Below, in pieces: positions 44,262 to 52,551 of a DNA stretch of 64,000 bases (position 1 is the first letter of the stretch; each line of letters begins with the position of its first letter). Origin of the DNA: Burkholderia sp. D-99. Lineage in GTDB: Bacteria; Pseudomonadota; Gammaproteobacteria; Burkholderiales; Burkholderiaceae. The position numbers were made by a program, and so were the translations under genes. The notes below the pieces were generated by a model. The model ran no database searches, was not told the DNA's origin, and saw nothing but the letters and a program-made list of their open reading frames with translations. The DNA lies in assembly GCF_011605345.1 (NCBI RefSeq), contig NZ_JAAOXM010000009.1, positions 186,001 through 250,000 on the forward strand, written 5' to 3'.

Positions 44262-44753
44262 TCAGCGGTGCGCGCCGTCGTCCTCGACGAGCGGCGGCAG
44301 GCGGCGCGGCACCGGCGTCGATTTCACGATCGCGGTGCTCGTCTCCGCGCGCTCCGTCACCTTCGACAGGATGTCGTCGAGGTGCTCGATCGTGCGCAGG
44401 TAGAGCCGGCAGATGAAACAGTCCTCGCCGGTCACCTTGTCGCATTCGACGAATTCGGGAATCCGCCGCAGCAACTCCTCGACCAGATGCAACTGGCCGG
44501 GCAGCGGCTTCACGCGGACGATCGCCTGCAGCGTGTAGCCCAGCGCGCGCGGGTCGAGCTCGACGGTGAACGCGGCGATCACGCCTTGCGCCTCGAGCCG
44601 CCGCACGCGATCGGCGGTCGCGGGTGCCGACAGCCCGATCTGCCGTGCGAGTTCACTGGTTGCGATGCGCGCGTCGTCGGCCAGCGCCGCGAGGATCGCG
44701 CGGTCGGTCGCGTCGAGCGACGTGACGGCAGGCGGGGAAAGGCGTTTCGGCAT
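44262..44753 (-). CDS. Lrp/AsnC-family regulator
   Basis: Encodes 163 aa. The N-terminal HTH (LDATDRAILAALADDARIATSELARQIGLSAPATADRVRRLEAQGVI) is followed by a RAM effector domain (VRVKPLPGQLHLVEELLRRIPE..). It probably senses an amino acid. It is divergent from the EamA exporter at 44863 with 109 bp between start codons that contain inverted repeats, so the exporter is the probable target. Confidence 0.9.
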   Translation of the reverse strand: MPKRLSPPAVTSLDATDRAILAALADDARIATSELARQIGLSAPATADRVRRLEAQGVIAAFTVELDPRALGYTLQAIVRVKPLPGQLHLVEELLRRIPEFVECDKVTGEDCFICRLYLRTIEHLDDILSKVTERAETSTAIVKSTPVPRRLPPLVEDDGAHR

Positions 44754-44760
44754 GATTGCT

Positions 44761-44821
44761 TTGCTTTCGAAGGTGAATCGTTTGTTTCACTTCAGTTTAG
44801 CCATGGTTGCCGCGAAAGCAA
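44761..44821. promoter_or_regulatory. Nested inverted repeats between lrp-type and EamA genes
   Basis: Outer arms TTGCTTTCG (44761-44769) and CGAAAGCAA (44813-44821) are perfect. An inner dyad GTGAA (44773-44777) / TTCAC (44786-44790) lies between them. These are candidate Lrp-type operator sites. Confidence 0.45.
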
Positions 44822-44862
44822 GTTTCTAGAATCGATGTCATCCACTCTCTTCAACGGAGTTC

Positions 44863-45768
44863 ATGATGGCCTCGAATGAAATGCGCCGCGGTGCCGCCGA
44901 GATGATCGTCGCGATGATGATGTCCGGCACGATCGGCTGGCTCGTGATGTCGTCGCAGCAGCCGCTGACGAACGTCGTGTTCTTCCGCTGCCTGTTCGGC
45001 GCCGCGACGCTCGCGATCGTCTGCGCGGCGTTCGGCTTCCTGCGCCGCGCGCTGTTCTCGCCGAGGATGCTCGCGCTTGCAACGCTCGGCAGCGTCGCGA
45101 TCGTCGCGAACTGGCTGCTGCTGTTCGCCGCCTATTCGCGTGCATCGATCTCGATGGCGACCGCCGTCTACAACACGCAGCCGTTCATGCTCGTCGCACT
45201 CGGCGCCATCGTGTTCCGCGAGCGGATCACCGCGTCGACGGTTGCGTGGCTCGCGCTCGCATTCGTCGGACTCGTCGCGGTGGTGCGCGTCGAGCCGGCC
45301 GTGCTCGCGGTGCCGGGCGAATATCTGGAAGGTGTCGCGCTGTCGCTCGGTGCGGCGTTCCTGTATGCGATCTCGTCGATCGTCACGAAGCACCTGAAGG
45401 GCACGCCGCCGCATCTGCTCGCGCTGCTGCAGGCAGGCCTCGGCGTCCTGCTGCTCGCGCCGTTCGCGCACTTCGGCACGTTGCCGGCGACCGCCGCGCA
45501 ATGGCTCGACCTCGTCGTGCTCGGCGTCGTGAACACGGGCCTGATGTACGTGCTGCTGTACGGCGCGATCCAGAAGCTGCCGACCGCGATGACGGGTGCG
45601 TTGTCGTTCGTCTATCCGGTCGTCGCGATCGTCGTCGACCACGTTGCGTTCGGGCAGACGCTCGCGTGGACGCAGGTGTTCGGCGCGCTGCTGATCCTGC
45701 TCGCGGCGGCCGGCGTGAATCTTGGCTGGCGCATCGTGCCCGCGCGTCGCGCGGCAGTCGGCAGCTGA
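44863..45768 (+). CDS. EamA/DMT-superfamily exporter
   Basis: Encodes 301 aa (300 if ATG 44866). It has ten predicted helices in two five-helix EamA repeats. Motifs such as ATAVYNTQPFMLVALGAIVFRER and GALSFVYPVVAIVVDHVAFGQTL mark repeat ends. It is an inner-membrane exporter of amino acids or metabolites, by family. It is divergent from the Lrp-type regulator, so amino-acid efflux under Lrp control is likely. Confidence 0.88.
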   Translation: MMASNEMRRGAAEMIVAMMMSGTIGWLVMSSQQPLTNVVFFRCLFGAATLAIVCAAFGFLRRALFSPRMLALATLGSVAIVANWLLLFAAYSRASISMATAVYNTQPFMLVALGAIVFRERITASTVAWLALAFVGLVAVVRVEPAVLAVPGEYLEGVALSLGAAFLYAISSIVTKHLKGTPPHLLALLQAGLGVLLLAPFAHFGTLPATAAQWLDLVVLGVVNTGLMYVLLYGAIQKLPTAMTGALSFVYPVVAIVVDHVAFGQTLAWTQVFGALLILLAAAGVNLGWRIVPARRAAVGS

Positions 45769-45962
45769 AACGGTCGTGCGATTCGGCGCCGCTGCGGGCA
45801 TCGTAGCGGCGCGCCGAATGCGAATTTCAGGAACGAGTATTGCGGGCGGATGGCGCGTGCATGGCGAGCGAAAGCGGTGCACGCGCACGCGTGAAAGACG
45901 CTGTAAGAAGTTGTAGGGAAACACCCGATGCGAGCGGTGCGCGTCGCTCGTATGATGCGGGC

Positions 45963-45978
45963 TGTGACGTTGATCACG
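45963..45978. promoter_or_regulatory. CRP-like binding site
   Basis: TGTGA-n6-TCACG matches the CRP consensus TGTGA-n6-TCACA with one difference. It lies just upstream of the terminator hairpin at 46000. Confidence 0.45.
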
Positions 45979-45999
45979 TTCACAGGATTCCGATCTCAT

Positions 46000-46033
46000 G
46001 CCGTTCGCCTGTCAGGTTGAACGGCTTTTTTTT
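46000..46033 (+). terminator. Rho-independent terminator
   Basis: The perfect stem GCCGTTC / GAACGGC with a 12-nt loop is followed by eight T. It lies 230 bp after the EamA gene and touches the end of the DUF1289 gene. It may end the exporter mRNA or a short independent RNA. Confidence 0.85.
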
Positions 46034-46238
46034 ATGCACCGCTCCTCGCAATCAGCCGCCGCCGCGCATCGAGCCGCGCGAGCAACGCGCGCCTCGCGTC
46101 GTCATCCGACGTACGCCACCCCTTGATCTCGTCGCGCGTGCGCAGGCAACCCGCGCACCAGTCGGTGCGCGGATCGATCCGGCATACGTCGGTGCACGGC
46201 GAGGCCACCGTGCCGATCGGCACCACGACGTCGCTCAT
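46032..46238 (-). CDS. DUF1289 Fe-S-like small protein
   Basis: Encodes 68 aa. It has the DUF1289 Cys pattern CTDVCRIDP...CAGCLRT with four Cys (about residues 15-33) and the helix EIKGWRTSDDDARRALLARL. The family's four Cys probably bind a metal or cluster. ATG 46238 overlaps the stop of the upstream YbaK-like gene (ATGA). It is last in the four- or five-gene operon running from 48852. Confidence 0.88.
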   Translation of the reverse strand: MSDVVVPIGTVASPCTDVCRIDPRTDWCAGCLRTRDEIKGWRTSDDDARRALLARLDARRRLIARSGA

Positions 46239-46771
46239 GCGGGTTCCCGCAACGCGACGTCCGCGACCGGCGCGCCCGTCAGCGACACGAGTTCGTTCGG
46301 CGACAGGTTGAACACCGCATGCGGATGGCCGGCGGCTGCCCACAGGCTGTCGAGTTCGAGGAGATCGGCGTCGATCAGCGTGACGGGTTCGACGAGATGG
46401 CCGATCGGGCAGACGCCGCCGATCGCGTAGCCGGTGTTGTCGCGCACGAACTTCGCGTCCGCGCGGCCGACCGCGCCGACCTGCGCGGCGACCTTCTTTT
46501 CGTCGACGCGATTGACGCCGCTCGCAACCACGAGCACGGGCGCGCCGTCCGACTGCCGGCGAAACAGGATCGACTTCGCGATCTGCGCAACCGAGCAGCC
46601 GAGCCCGGCTGCGGCCTCGGCCGACGTCTTGCCGGTTTCGGCGAGCATCACGATGTCTTTCGCATGGCCGCGCTCGCGCAGCAGCAGCGCGACGCGTCGC
46701 GCGGAATCGGGAAGTGAATCGAATGCAGCAGGTGTCGTCATGTTGAAGAATCCATCGAATACCGGGGTCAT
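46235..46771 (-). CDS. YbaK/ProX-family aminoacyl-tRNA deacylase
   Basis: Encodes 178 aa from ATG 46771, which overlaps the mvaB stop (ATGA). The start at 46741 would give 168 aa, nearer family norm. It contains VAQIAKSILFRR (catalytic Lys region), the RVDEKKVAAQVG segment and GYAIGGVCPIGH, typical of YbaK-like trans-editing proteins that clear mischarged tRNA (Cys-tRNAPro or Ala-tRNAPro). Cytosolic. Confidence 0.85.
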   Translation of the reverse strand: MTPVFDGFFNMTTPAAFDSLPDSARRVALLLRERGHAKDIVMLAETGKTSAEAAAGLGCSVAQIAKSILFRRQSDGAPVLVVASGVNRVDEKKVAAQVGAVGRADAKFVRDNTGYAIGGVCPIGHLVEPVTLIDADLLELDSLWAAAGHPHAVFNLSPNELVSLTGAPVADVALREPA

Positions 46772-47700
46772 GCGCAGTTCGCAGCGTCGGCCGCGCTCTG
46801 CGCCTTGGCGAGCAGTGCGCGACCGGCGCGCGACACGTTCGCGCGGCCGATCGCGTTCGAGATGAAGTCGCCGGCGGCGACGACCTGCGCGAGGTCGACG
46901 CCGGTGTCGATGCCGAGGCCCTGCATCAGGTACAGCACGTCCTCGGTCGCGACGTTGCCGGTCGCGCCCTTTGCGTACGGGCAGCCGCCGAGGCCCGCGA
47001 CCGACGCGTGGAAGATCTCGATCCCTTCGAACAGCGCCGCGTAGATGTTCGCGAGTGCCTGGCCGTAGGTGTCGTGGAAGTGGCCCGACAGGCGTTCGCG
47101 CGGGAACACGCGCGTGACGGCCGACAGCACTTCGCGCGTGCGCTTCGGCGTGCCGACGCCGATCGTGTCGGCGATGTCGATCTCGTCGCAGCCGAGCGCC
47201 GCGAAGCGCTCGACGACGTCGACGACCGAGGCGACCGGCACTTCGCCCTGGTACGGGCAGCCGAGCGTGCACGACACGCTGCCGCGCAGCCGCAGGCCCG
47301 CATCCTTCGCCGCCTTCGCGACGGGCTCGAAGCGCGCGATGCTCTCGGCGATGCTGCAGTTGATGTTCCGCTGCGAGAACGCCTCGCTTGCCGCGCCGAA
47401 GATCACGACTTCGTCGGCGCGCGCGGCGAGCGCATTTTCGAAGCCCTTCAGGTTCGGCGTGAGCACCGAGTACACGGTGCCCGCGCGGCGCTCGATGCCG
47501 GCCATGACTTCGGCGCCGTCGGCCATCTGCGGCACCCATTTCGGCGACACGAACGACGCGGCTTCGATGTTGCGGAAGCCGGCCTGCGACAGCCGGTCGA
47601 CGAGCGCGATCTTCACGTCGGTCGGCACGAAGGTCTTCTCGTTCTGCAGCCCGTCGCGCGGGCCGACTTCGACGATCTTGACGGCGGTGGGGAACGTCAT
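46768..47700 (-). CDS. mvaB: Hydroxymethylglutaryl-CoA lyase
   Basis: Encodes 310 aa, a DRE-TIM-type lyase. It has VEVGPRDGLQNE (metal-binding region), ASFVSPKWVPQMAD, the HFHDTYGQALANI metal His pair, and the catalytic Cys loop AGLGGCPYAKGATGN. It cleaves HMG-CoA to acetoacetate and acetyl-CoA, as in leucine degradation. No other leucine-catabolic genes are adjacent. It is 32 bp downstream of ghrA. Confidence 0.93.
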   Translation of the reverse strand: MTFPTAVKIVEVGPRDGLQNEKTFVPTDVKIALVDRLSQAGFRNIEAASFVSPKWVPQMADGAEVMAGIERRAGTVYSVLTPNLKGFENALAARADEVVIFGAASEAFSQRNINCSIAESIARFEPVAKAAKDAGLRLRGSVSCTLGCPYQGEVPVASVVDVVERFAALGCDEIDIADTIGVGTPKRTREVLSAVTRVFPRERLSGHFHDTYGQALANIYAALFEGIEIFHASVAGLGGCPYAKGATGNVATEDVLYLMQGLGIDTGVDLAQVVAAGDFISNAIGRANVSRAGRALLAKAQSAADAANCA

Positions 47701-47732
47701 GGTTGTCTCCTGGTTTTCATGTAAGGCTGAAT

Positions 47733-48674
47733 TCAATAGCCGCGCGCGTAGTCGACGATGCCGCCGACGCGCTCGCCACGCTCGAACGCGCGGATCTTGC
47801 CGGCGATCTGCTCGACGGCCTCCGCCCGCAGCGTTTCGGCCGAGCTGTGCGGCGTGATCGTGATGCGCGGCGCGCGCCAGAACGGGTGATCCTCGGGCAG
47901 CGGCTCCTGGTGGAACACGTCGAGCGTCGCGGCGGCGACGCGGCCGCTCGCGAGCGCGTCGAGCAGGTCGGCTTCGACGAGATGCGCGCCGCGCGCGACG
48001 TTGACGACGTACGCGCCCGGCGCGAGCCGCGCGAAGGCGCGCGACGACAAGACGCCGTCGGTGTCGGGCGTGCTCGGCAGCAGGTTGACGAGTACCTTCG
48101 CGCCGTCGATGCATGCGTCGAACGCACCGTCGCCGGCGAAGGTTTCGACGCCGTCGAGCTGCTTCGCGCTGCGGCTGTAGCCGCGCACCGGAAACCCGAG
48201 GGCGGCGAGCGCGCACGCAACCTGTGCGCCGAGCACGCCGAGGCCGAGCACGGCGACGGTGAAGCTTGCGCGGGCATGCGGTTCGAGCGGGCGCCAGCGG
48301 CGCTCGCGCTGCTGGAGTTCGTATTCGTCGAAGCGGCGCAGGTAGCGCAGCACCGCGTGCGTCACGTATTCGACCATCTGCTGCGCCATGCCAGAATCCT
48401 CGAGCCGCACGAGCGGCACGTGCGGCGGCAGCGTGCCCGGATGCGCGCGGTCGAGCGCAAGCAGCGCATCGACGCCCGCGCCGAGATTGAAGATTGCGCG
48501 CAGCCCGTCGCGCGGGGCGAAGAACTCGCGCGGCGCGCGCCAGACGAGCGCGTAGTCGGCGGCAGCCGTATCGCCCGGCTGCCACGCGCGCAGGTGGGCT
48601 TCCGGCAGCGCGTGCGCGATCTCGTCGCGCCACGCGGCGGCTTCCTGGTGCGGGGAATAGAACAGGATCTTCAT
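47733..48674 (-). CDS. ghrA: Glyoxylate/hydroxypyruvate reductase A
   Basis: Encodes 313 aa of the D-2-hydroxyacid dehydrogenase family. The NAD(P) motif is GLGVLG (about residue 144). The catalytic Arg lies in VVNVARGAHLVEADLL, Glu in LDVFHQEPLP, and His in ITPHSSAET. The short N-terminal domain matches GhrA/YcdW. It reduces glyoxylate and hydroxypyruvate. Its start follows the small Cys-containing ORF by 4 bp. Confidence 0.9.
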   Translation of the reverse strand: MKILFYSPHQEAAAWRDEIAHALPEAHLRAWQPGDTAAADYALVWRAPREFFAPRDGLRAIFNLGAGVDALLALDRAHPGTLPPHVPLVRLEDSGMAQQMVEYVTHAVLRYLRRFDEYELQQRERRWRPLEPHARASFTVAVLGLGVLGAQVACALAALGFPVRGYSRSAKQLDGVETFAGDGAFDACIDGAKVLVNLLPSTPDTDGVLSSRAFARLAPGAYVVNVARGAHLVEADLLDALASGRVAAATLDVFHQEPLPEDHPFWRAPRITITPHSSAETLRAEAVEQIAGKIRAFERGERVGGIVDYARGY

Positions 48675-48678
48675 GCCG

Positions 48679-48852
48679 TCACTTCGCGAACGATTGGCCG
48701 ATATTCATGTGGACGCAATCGCAGTCGGCCCGGTGAACCGCATTGCGGCCCGTGCTGCGGCCGGGCAAGCCGGCGTGAACCACGCCGGCGCGGCGCGTCA
48801 CGGGAAAAGCGGGATCGAACGGGCGCAGCGCGCCGGCGGGCGTAGCGGACAT
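48679..48852 (-). CDS. Small protein with CDC motif upstream of ghrA
   Basis: Encodes 57 aa ending HRADCDCVHMNIGQSFAK. A strong Shine-Dalgarno (AGGAGA) lies 7 nt before ATG 48852, and the stop is 4 bp from the ghrA start, which argues that it is translated as the first gene of the ghrA-mvaB operon. The Cys-Asp-Cys could bind metal. I do not recognise a family, so it could also be a leader peptide. Confidence 0.5.
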   Translation of the reverse strand: MSATPAGALRPFDPAFPVTRRAGVVHAGLPGRSTGRNAVHRADCDCVHMNIGQSFAK

Positions 48853-49024
48853 CGGGCATCTCCTGACGACAGCGCCCGGCGCGTCGGCGCCCGGCCCTGT
48901 TTCGCGTGAAGCTGACGGGAAGCCCACATTCTACGGTTTCGCGGCGCATCGCGCGCCGGTGCTCGGGGCGGGCGACCGGTGTGGGTGACCGCCCCGGGGC
49001 GCCGTTCGGCGGCCGGCCGCCCCG

Positions 49025-49068
49025 CGGATGGCCGGCCCACGGATGGCCGGCCCCCGGATGGCGCCCCA
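49025..49068. repeat. 15-bp direct repeat, three units
   Basis: Three tandem copies of CGGATGGCCGGCCC(A/C), the last truncated, lie in the intergenic region before the hydrolase gene at 49156. Confidence 0.8.
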
Positions 49069-49155
49069 CGCAAAAGCAAAGCACAAAATATTGGTTCGGC
49101 CGCCGGGGACGCCGCGCCACAATCGAAGCCCGTCTTCAAGCAAGCGAGGGCAATC

Positions 49156-49779
49156 ATGCGCGCATGCAGCAAATCGGCGTGGCCGCCGCGGCTCGTCACC
49201 GTTCCGGGCCTGCACGGCAGCGAAGGCGCTCACTGGCAGACCTGGCTCGAACGGCAGTTCCCGCGCTCGCTGCGCGTCGAGCAGGACGACTGGGACGCGC
49301 CCGATCTCGCGCGCTGGGCGCAATCGGTGCGCGCCTTGCTCGACCGCGAACGCGGCCCGTTCGTGCTGGCCGCGCACAGCTTCGGCTGCCTCGCGACCGC
49401 GCATGCGCTCGCGCAGTGGCCGCAGGTGGGCGACGTCGCGGGTGTGCTGCTCGTCGCGCCCGCCAGTCCGAAGAAATTCACGTTTGCCGGGCCGTTCGAC
49501 GCGCGCCGGCTCGCCGTGCCGTCGATCGTGATCGGCAGCGAGACCGATCCGTGGATGCCGCTTGCCGATGCGCGCACGCTCGCGCAGCACCTGGGCAGCG
49601 CGTTCGTGAACCTCGGCGACGCCGGGCACATCAACACCGCGGCCGGCTTCGGGCCGTGGCCGCGCGCGAAGTACTTCGTCGACACGCTCGTCCACTGCGC
49701 GGCACCGCTGCGCTTTCGCGACGCGGACGACGGCTTCGAAGCCGCACTCGTCGACCGCGCGCTCGCGTACGCGGTCTGA
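49156..49779 (+). CDS. RBBP9/YdeN-family serine hydrolase
   Basis: Encodes 207 aa. The alpha/beta-hydrolase core has VTVPGLHGSEGAHWQTWLE (oxyanion region), nucleophile elbow AAHSFGCLAT, the Asp region SETDPWMP and the catalytic His in LGDAGHIN. Members are small cytosolic hydrolases with poorly known substrates. ATG 49156 is chosen since upstream sequence in frame crosses the 15-bp direct repeats. It is convergent with the phospholipase gene. Confidence 0.85.
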   Translation: MRACSKSAWPPRLVTVPGLHGSEGAHWQTWLERQFPRSLRVEQDDWDAPDLARWAQSVRALLDRERGPFVLAAHSFGCLATAHALAQWPQVGDVAGVLLVAPASPKKFTFAGPFDARRLAVPSIVIGSETDPWMPLADARTLAQHLGSAFVNLGDAGHINTAAGFGPWPRAKYFVDTLVHCAAPLRFRDADDGFEAALVDRALAYAV

Positions 49780-49833
49780 CTCTGACGGACCGGGCGGGTG
49801 CCGCGCGGCACGGCGGGTGCCGCGCCGTTGCGC

Positions 49834-51954
49834 TTACGCCGCGGCGACGGGCCGCACCGCGGCCGGATCCGAATAGCTCGGCCGGCCGTTCTCGACGTGG
49901 CCCGCGAAACGGCGCGAGAAGGTGCCGGCCGAGCCGTCGCTCACCGTCACGTCATACCATTGGTGGCTTGCCGCGAGTGCCCACTGCTCGACGCGCTCGT
50001 CACCGCCATGCAGCGTCACTTGCCGCGACGGCGCGCCGTACGCGTTGTCGGTCAGCGTCAGCGTGACGTGAGCCCCGCCAGGGTTGCGCAGCTTCAGGTA
50101 CAGGTTCCCGTTCGCGACGTCGTAGCCGGCCTTTACTTCCGGCTGCGCAGGGTTGCGGTGCTGCACGGCCGGGGCCGACACATTGCCCGAGAACACGCGC
50201 ACGAAGCCGTTCGGCCCGTACACCGAGAACGTGTATGCGCCGTTCGTCGCCGTCAGGTCGAAGTCCGCATGCAGCACGCGGCGTGCGCCGACCGTGTAGC
50301 GCCACGGGCCGTCGGTGCGGTTCGTCGCATACACGTGGAAGTGCGCGCCCTGGTTGCCGCGGTTCGCGAATTCGATGCGCAGCTTCGTCCCGCCGTAGAT
50401 GCTCGCGTTCACATGCAACTCGTACGGCAGCGCACGTGCCGGCCGCACGCCGGGCTCCTGCGGGTCGACCGGCGACGGCGTCGCGGGCACGGTCGGCGCG
50501 GGCTGCGACGTGCACTGCTGGTCGGCGATCGAACGGTACTGGCTCGTGTCGGGCAGCGGCGGGAACGACGCGTCGGACGAGCGGAAGTCGAATGCGGCGG
50601 TGAGGTCGCCGCACACCGTGCGGCGCCATGGCGTGATGTTCGGTTCGTCGATGCCGAAACGTTCGCCGATGAAGCGGATCACCGACGTGTGGTCGAACAC
50701 CTGCGAGCACACGAAGCCGCCCTTCGTCCACGGCGAGACGACCGTCATCGGCACGCGCGGCCCGAGGCCGTACGGCAGGCCGTCGGCCGTATAGCTGCCG
50801 CCGCGGCCGGGGTTCACGACCGTATGCAGCTCGCCGTCGGTCGTCACGGTCGACGCGCCTTGCGCGGCCGACGTCGGCGGCTGCGGCGGCACGATGTGGT
50901 CGAAGAAGCCGTCGTTCTCGTCGTACATGATGAACAGCACGGTCTTGCGCCATACGTCCGGGTTCGACGTGAGCGCGTCGAGGATCTGCGACGTGTAGTT
51001 CGCGCCGTACGCGGGCGTGTATTTCGGATGCTCGGAGAACGCGGCGGGCGGGCACAGCCACGACACCTGCGGCAGCCGGTCGTTGATCACGTCGTTCTTC
51101 AGGTCGTCGAGCGTGCGCACCGTCTGCGCGCGCTGGTACAGCGACGAGCCGGGCTTCGCGTTGATGAAGTTCGCGAAGTTCTGCAGCACGTTCGTGCCGT
51201 AGTTGCCGTTGTACGGATCGTTGCCCGTCGTGCCCTGCTGGTAGATCTGCCACGATATGCCGCGCGCTTCGAGGCGCTCGGGAAAGGTCGTCCACGACAG
51301 CAACTGGTATGCGGGCGGCCCGTCGCCGTCGACGTAGTCGCTGTTGTCGAGCAGCGGACCGCCGAACTTGCCGGTCGGGTCGACGGTGCCCGTCATCAGG
51401 TACGAGCGGTTCGGGTGCGTCGGCCCCGGCAGCGAGCAGAAATAGTTGTCGCACACGGTGAACGCATCGGCGAGCGCGTAGTGGAACGGGATGTCCTCGC
51501 GCACGTGATAGCCCATCGTCATGTCGGTCTTGTTCGCGGGCCACTGGTCATAGCGGCCGCCGTCGATCGCCGCGTGCGTCTTGTACCACGAGTGGTCGAG
51601 GTCGCCGACGCACTGCGCGCTGGTGGTCAGCGTGTTCAGCCGGAACGGCAGCACGGGCTTGGTCGGGTCGGCCTTCGACGGCTGGTACCACACCGGCTTG
51701 CCGTTCGGCAGCGGGATCGGGAAGCGGTCGTTGTAGCCGCGCACGCCGCGCAGGTGTCCGAAGTAATGATCGAAGGAGCGGTTTTCCTGCATGAACACGA
51801 CGATGTGCTCGACATCGCGGATCGTGCCGGTGCCGCGCGCGGCGGGAATCGCGAGCGCGCGGCGGATCGATTCGGGGAATGCGTTGAGCGCGACGGCGGC
51901 GCCCGCGGATTGTGCGACGGTATGCAGGAAACGGCGGCGGCTCGATGACGTCAT
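49834..51954 (-). CDS. plcN: Phosphocholine-type phospholipase C, Tat-exported
   Basis: Encodes 706 aa. The Tat signal has twin arginines in SSRRRFLHTVAQSAG. The catalytic phosphoesterase domain carries the metal/nucleophile motif MQENRSFDHYFG (about residues 55-66), GPTHPNRSYLMTG and MYDENDGFFDH. Two C-terminal DUF756 domains follow (around ELHVNASIYGGTKL and the last 100 residues). It hydrolyses phosphatidylcholine-like lipids outside the cell and is a virulence or phosphate-scavenging factor in this genus. It is followed on the same strand by a small lipoprotein upstream (52000). Confidence 0.93.
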   Translation of the reverse strand: MTSSSRRRFLHTVAQSAGAAVALNAFPESIRRALAIPAARGTGTIRDVEHIVVFMQENRSFDHYFGHLRGVRGYNDRFPIPLPNGKPVWYQPSKADPTKPVLPFRLNTLTTSAQCVGDLDHSWYKTHAAIDGGRYDQWPANKTDMTMGYHVREDIPFHYALADAFTVCDNYFCSLPGPTHPNRSYLMTGTVDPTGKFGGPLLDNSDYVDGDGPPAYQLLSWTTFPERLEARGISWQIYQQGTTGNDPYNGNYGTNVLQNFANFINAKPGSSLYQRAQTVRTLDDLKNDVINDRLPQVSWLCPPAAFSEHPKYTPAYGANYTSQILDALTSNPDVWRKTVLFIMYDENDGFFDHIVPPQPPTSAAQGASTVTTDGELHTVVNPGRGGSYTADGLPYGLGPRVPMTVVSPWTKGGFVCSQVFDHTSVIRFIGERFGIDEPNITPWRRTVCGDLTAAFDFRSSDASFPPLPDTSQYRSIADQQCTSQPAPTVPATPSPVDPQEPGVRPARALPYELHVNASIYGGTKLRIEFANRGNQGAHFHVYATNRTDGPWRYTVGARRVLHADFDLTATNGAYTFSVYGPNGFVRVFSGNVSAPAVQHRNPAQPEVKAGYDVANGNLYLKLRNPGGAHVTLTLTDNAYGAPSRQVTLHGGDERVEQWALAASHQWYDVTVSDGSAGTFSRRFAGHVENGRPSYSDPAAVRPVAAA

Positions 51955-51999
51955 GTTATTTCACCTCGGTTCTGCGGTCGGGGGACGAAAGCGGCGGGA

Positions 52000-52284
52000 T
52001 CAGCCTGGCGACGACGCGGCGGCGCTCGACGCGGCCGCATTTGCCGCGGGCTTCGCGTCGTCGTCGTCATCGGGCGGGTAGTGCACGACGGGCGGTGCGA
52101 GCGGCGCGGCATCGGACGCGGCGGCGTTTGCGGTTGCATCGTTGTTGAATGCGCTGGCGGAGCCGGCCGATGCGCCGGCCTGCTGCGACGCGTCGGCCGT
52201 GGGTGCGTCGTGCGGCGCGTCGTCGCTGCAGGCGGCGACGAAAGCAGCGGCACAAAGAACGACGACGACGGCAACGCGATGCAT
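52000..52284 (-). CDS. Small Ala/Asp-rich lipoprotein
   Basis: Encodes 94 aa. Lipobox FVAAC with Cys19 follows a typical lipoprotein signal from ATG 52284. The mature part is Ala/Asp/Pro-rich, with a run of five Asp near residue 75, and is probably unstructured. It is 45 bp upstream of the phospholipase start on the same strand, so it could be co-expressed with it. Function unknown. Confidence 0.6.
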   Translation of the reverse strand: MHRVAVVVVLCAAAFVAACSDDAPHDAPTADASQQAGASAGSASAFNNDATANAAASDAAPLAPPVVHYPPDDDDDAKPAANAAASSAAASSPG

Positions 52285-52551
52285 GACTTCTCTCCTGGCA
52301 GGCTGATCGGGAAACGTTTTCGAGTATGCCGATGCGATGCGACGTTTCGGTGAATCGTTTGCGACCGGCGCGTGATCGCAGAATGCTTTCGATATCCTGA
52401 CCATTCACTTGCACGACGTGGCGGGCGTGCAATATTTCCCGGCGGACGATGCGAGTCGGGCACTTTTACCCGGGCACGCGATGCGATGCATGAGCGCGTG
52501 CACGGCAGCCTGACCGGTCATTGATGGACGCGTGCCGCCGATCGCGTTGCG
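52285..52551. other. Intergenic region, no gene recognised
   Basis: This 267-bp stretch between the lipoprotein start and the LysR gene stop probably carries the phospholipase operon promoter. It contains no ORF of note. Confidence 0.4.
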
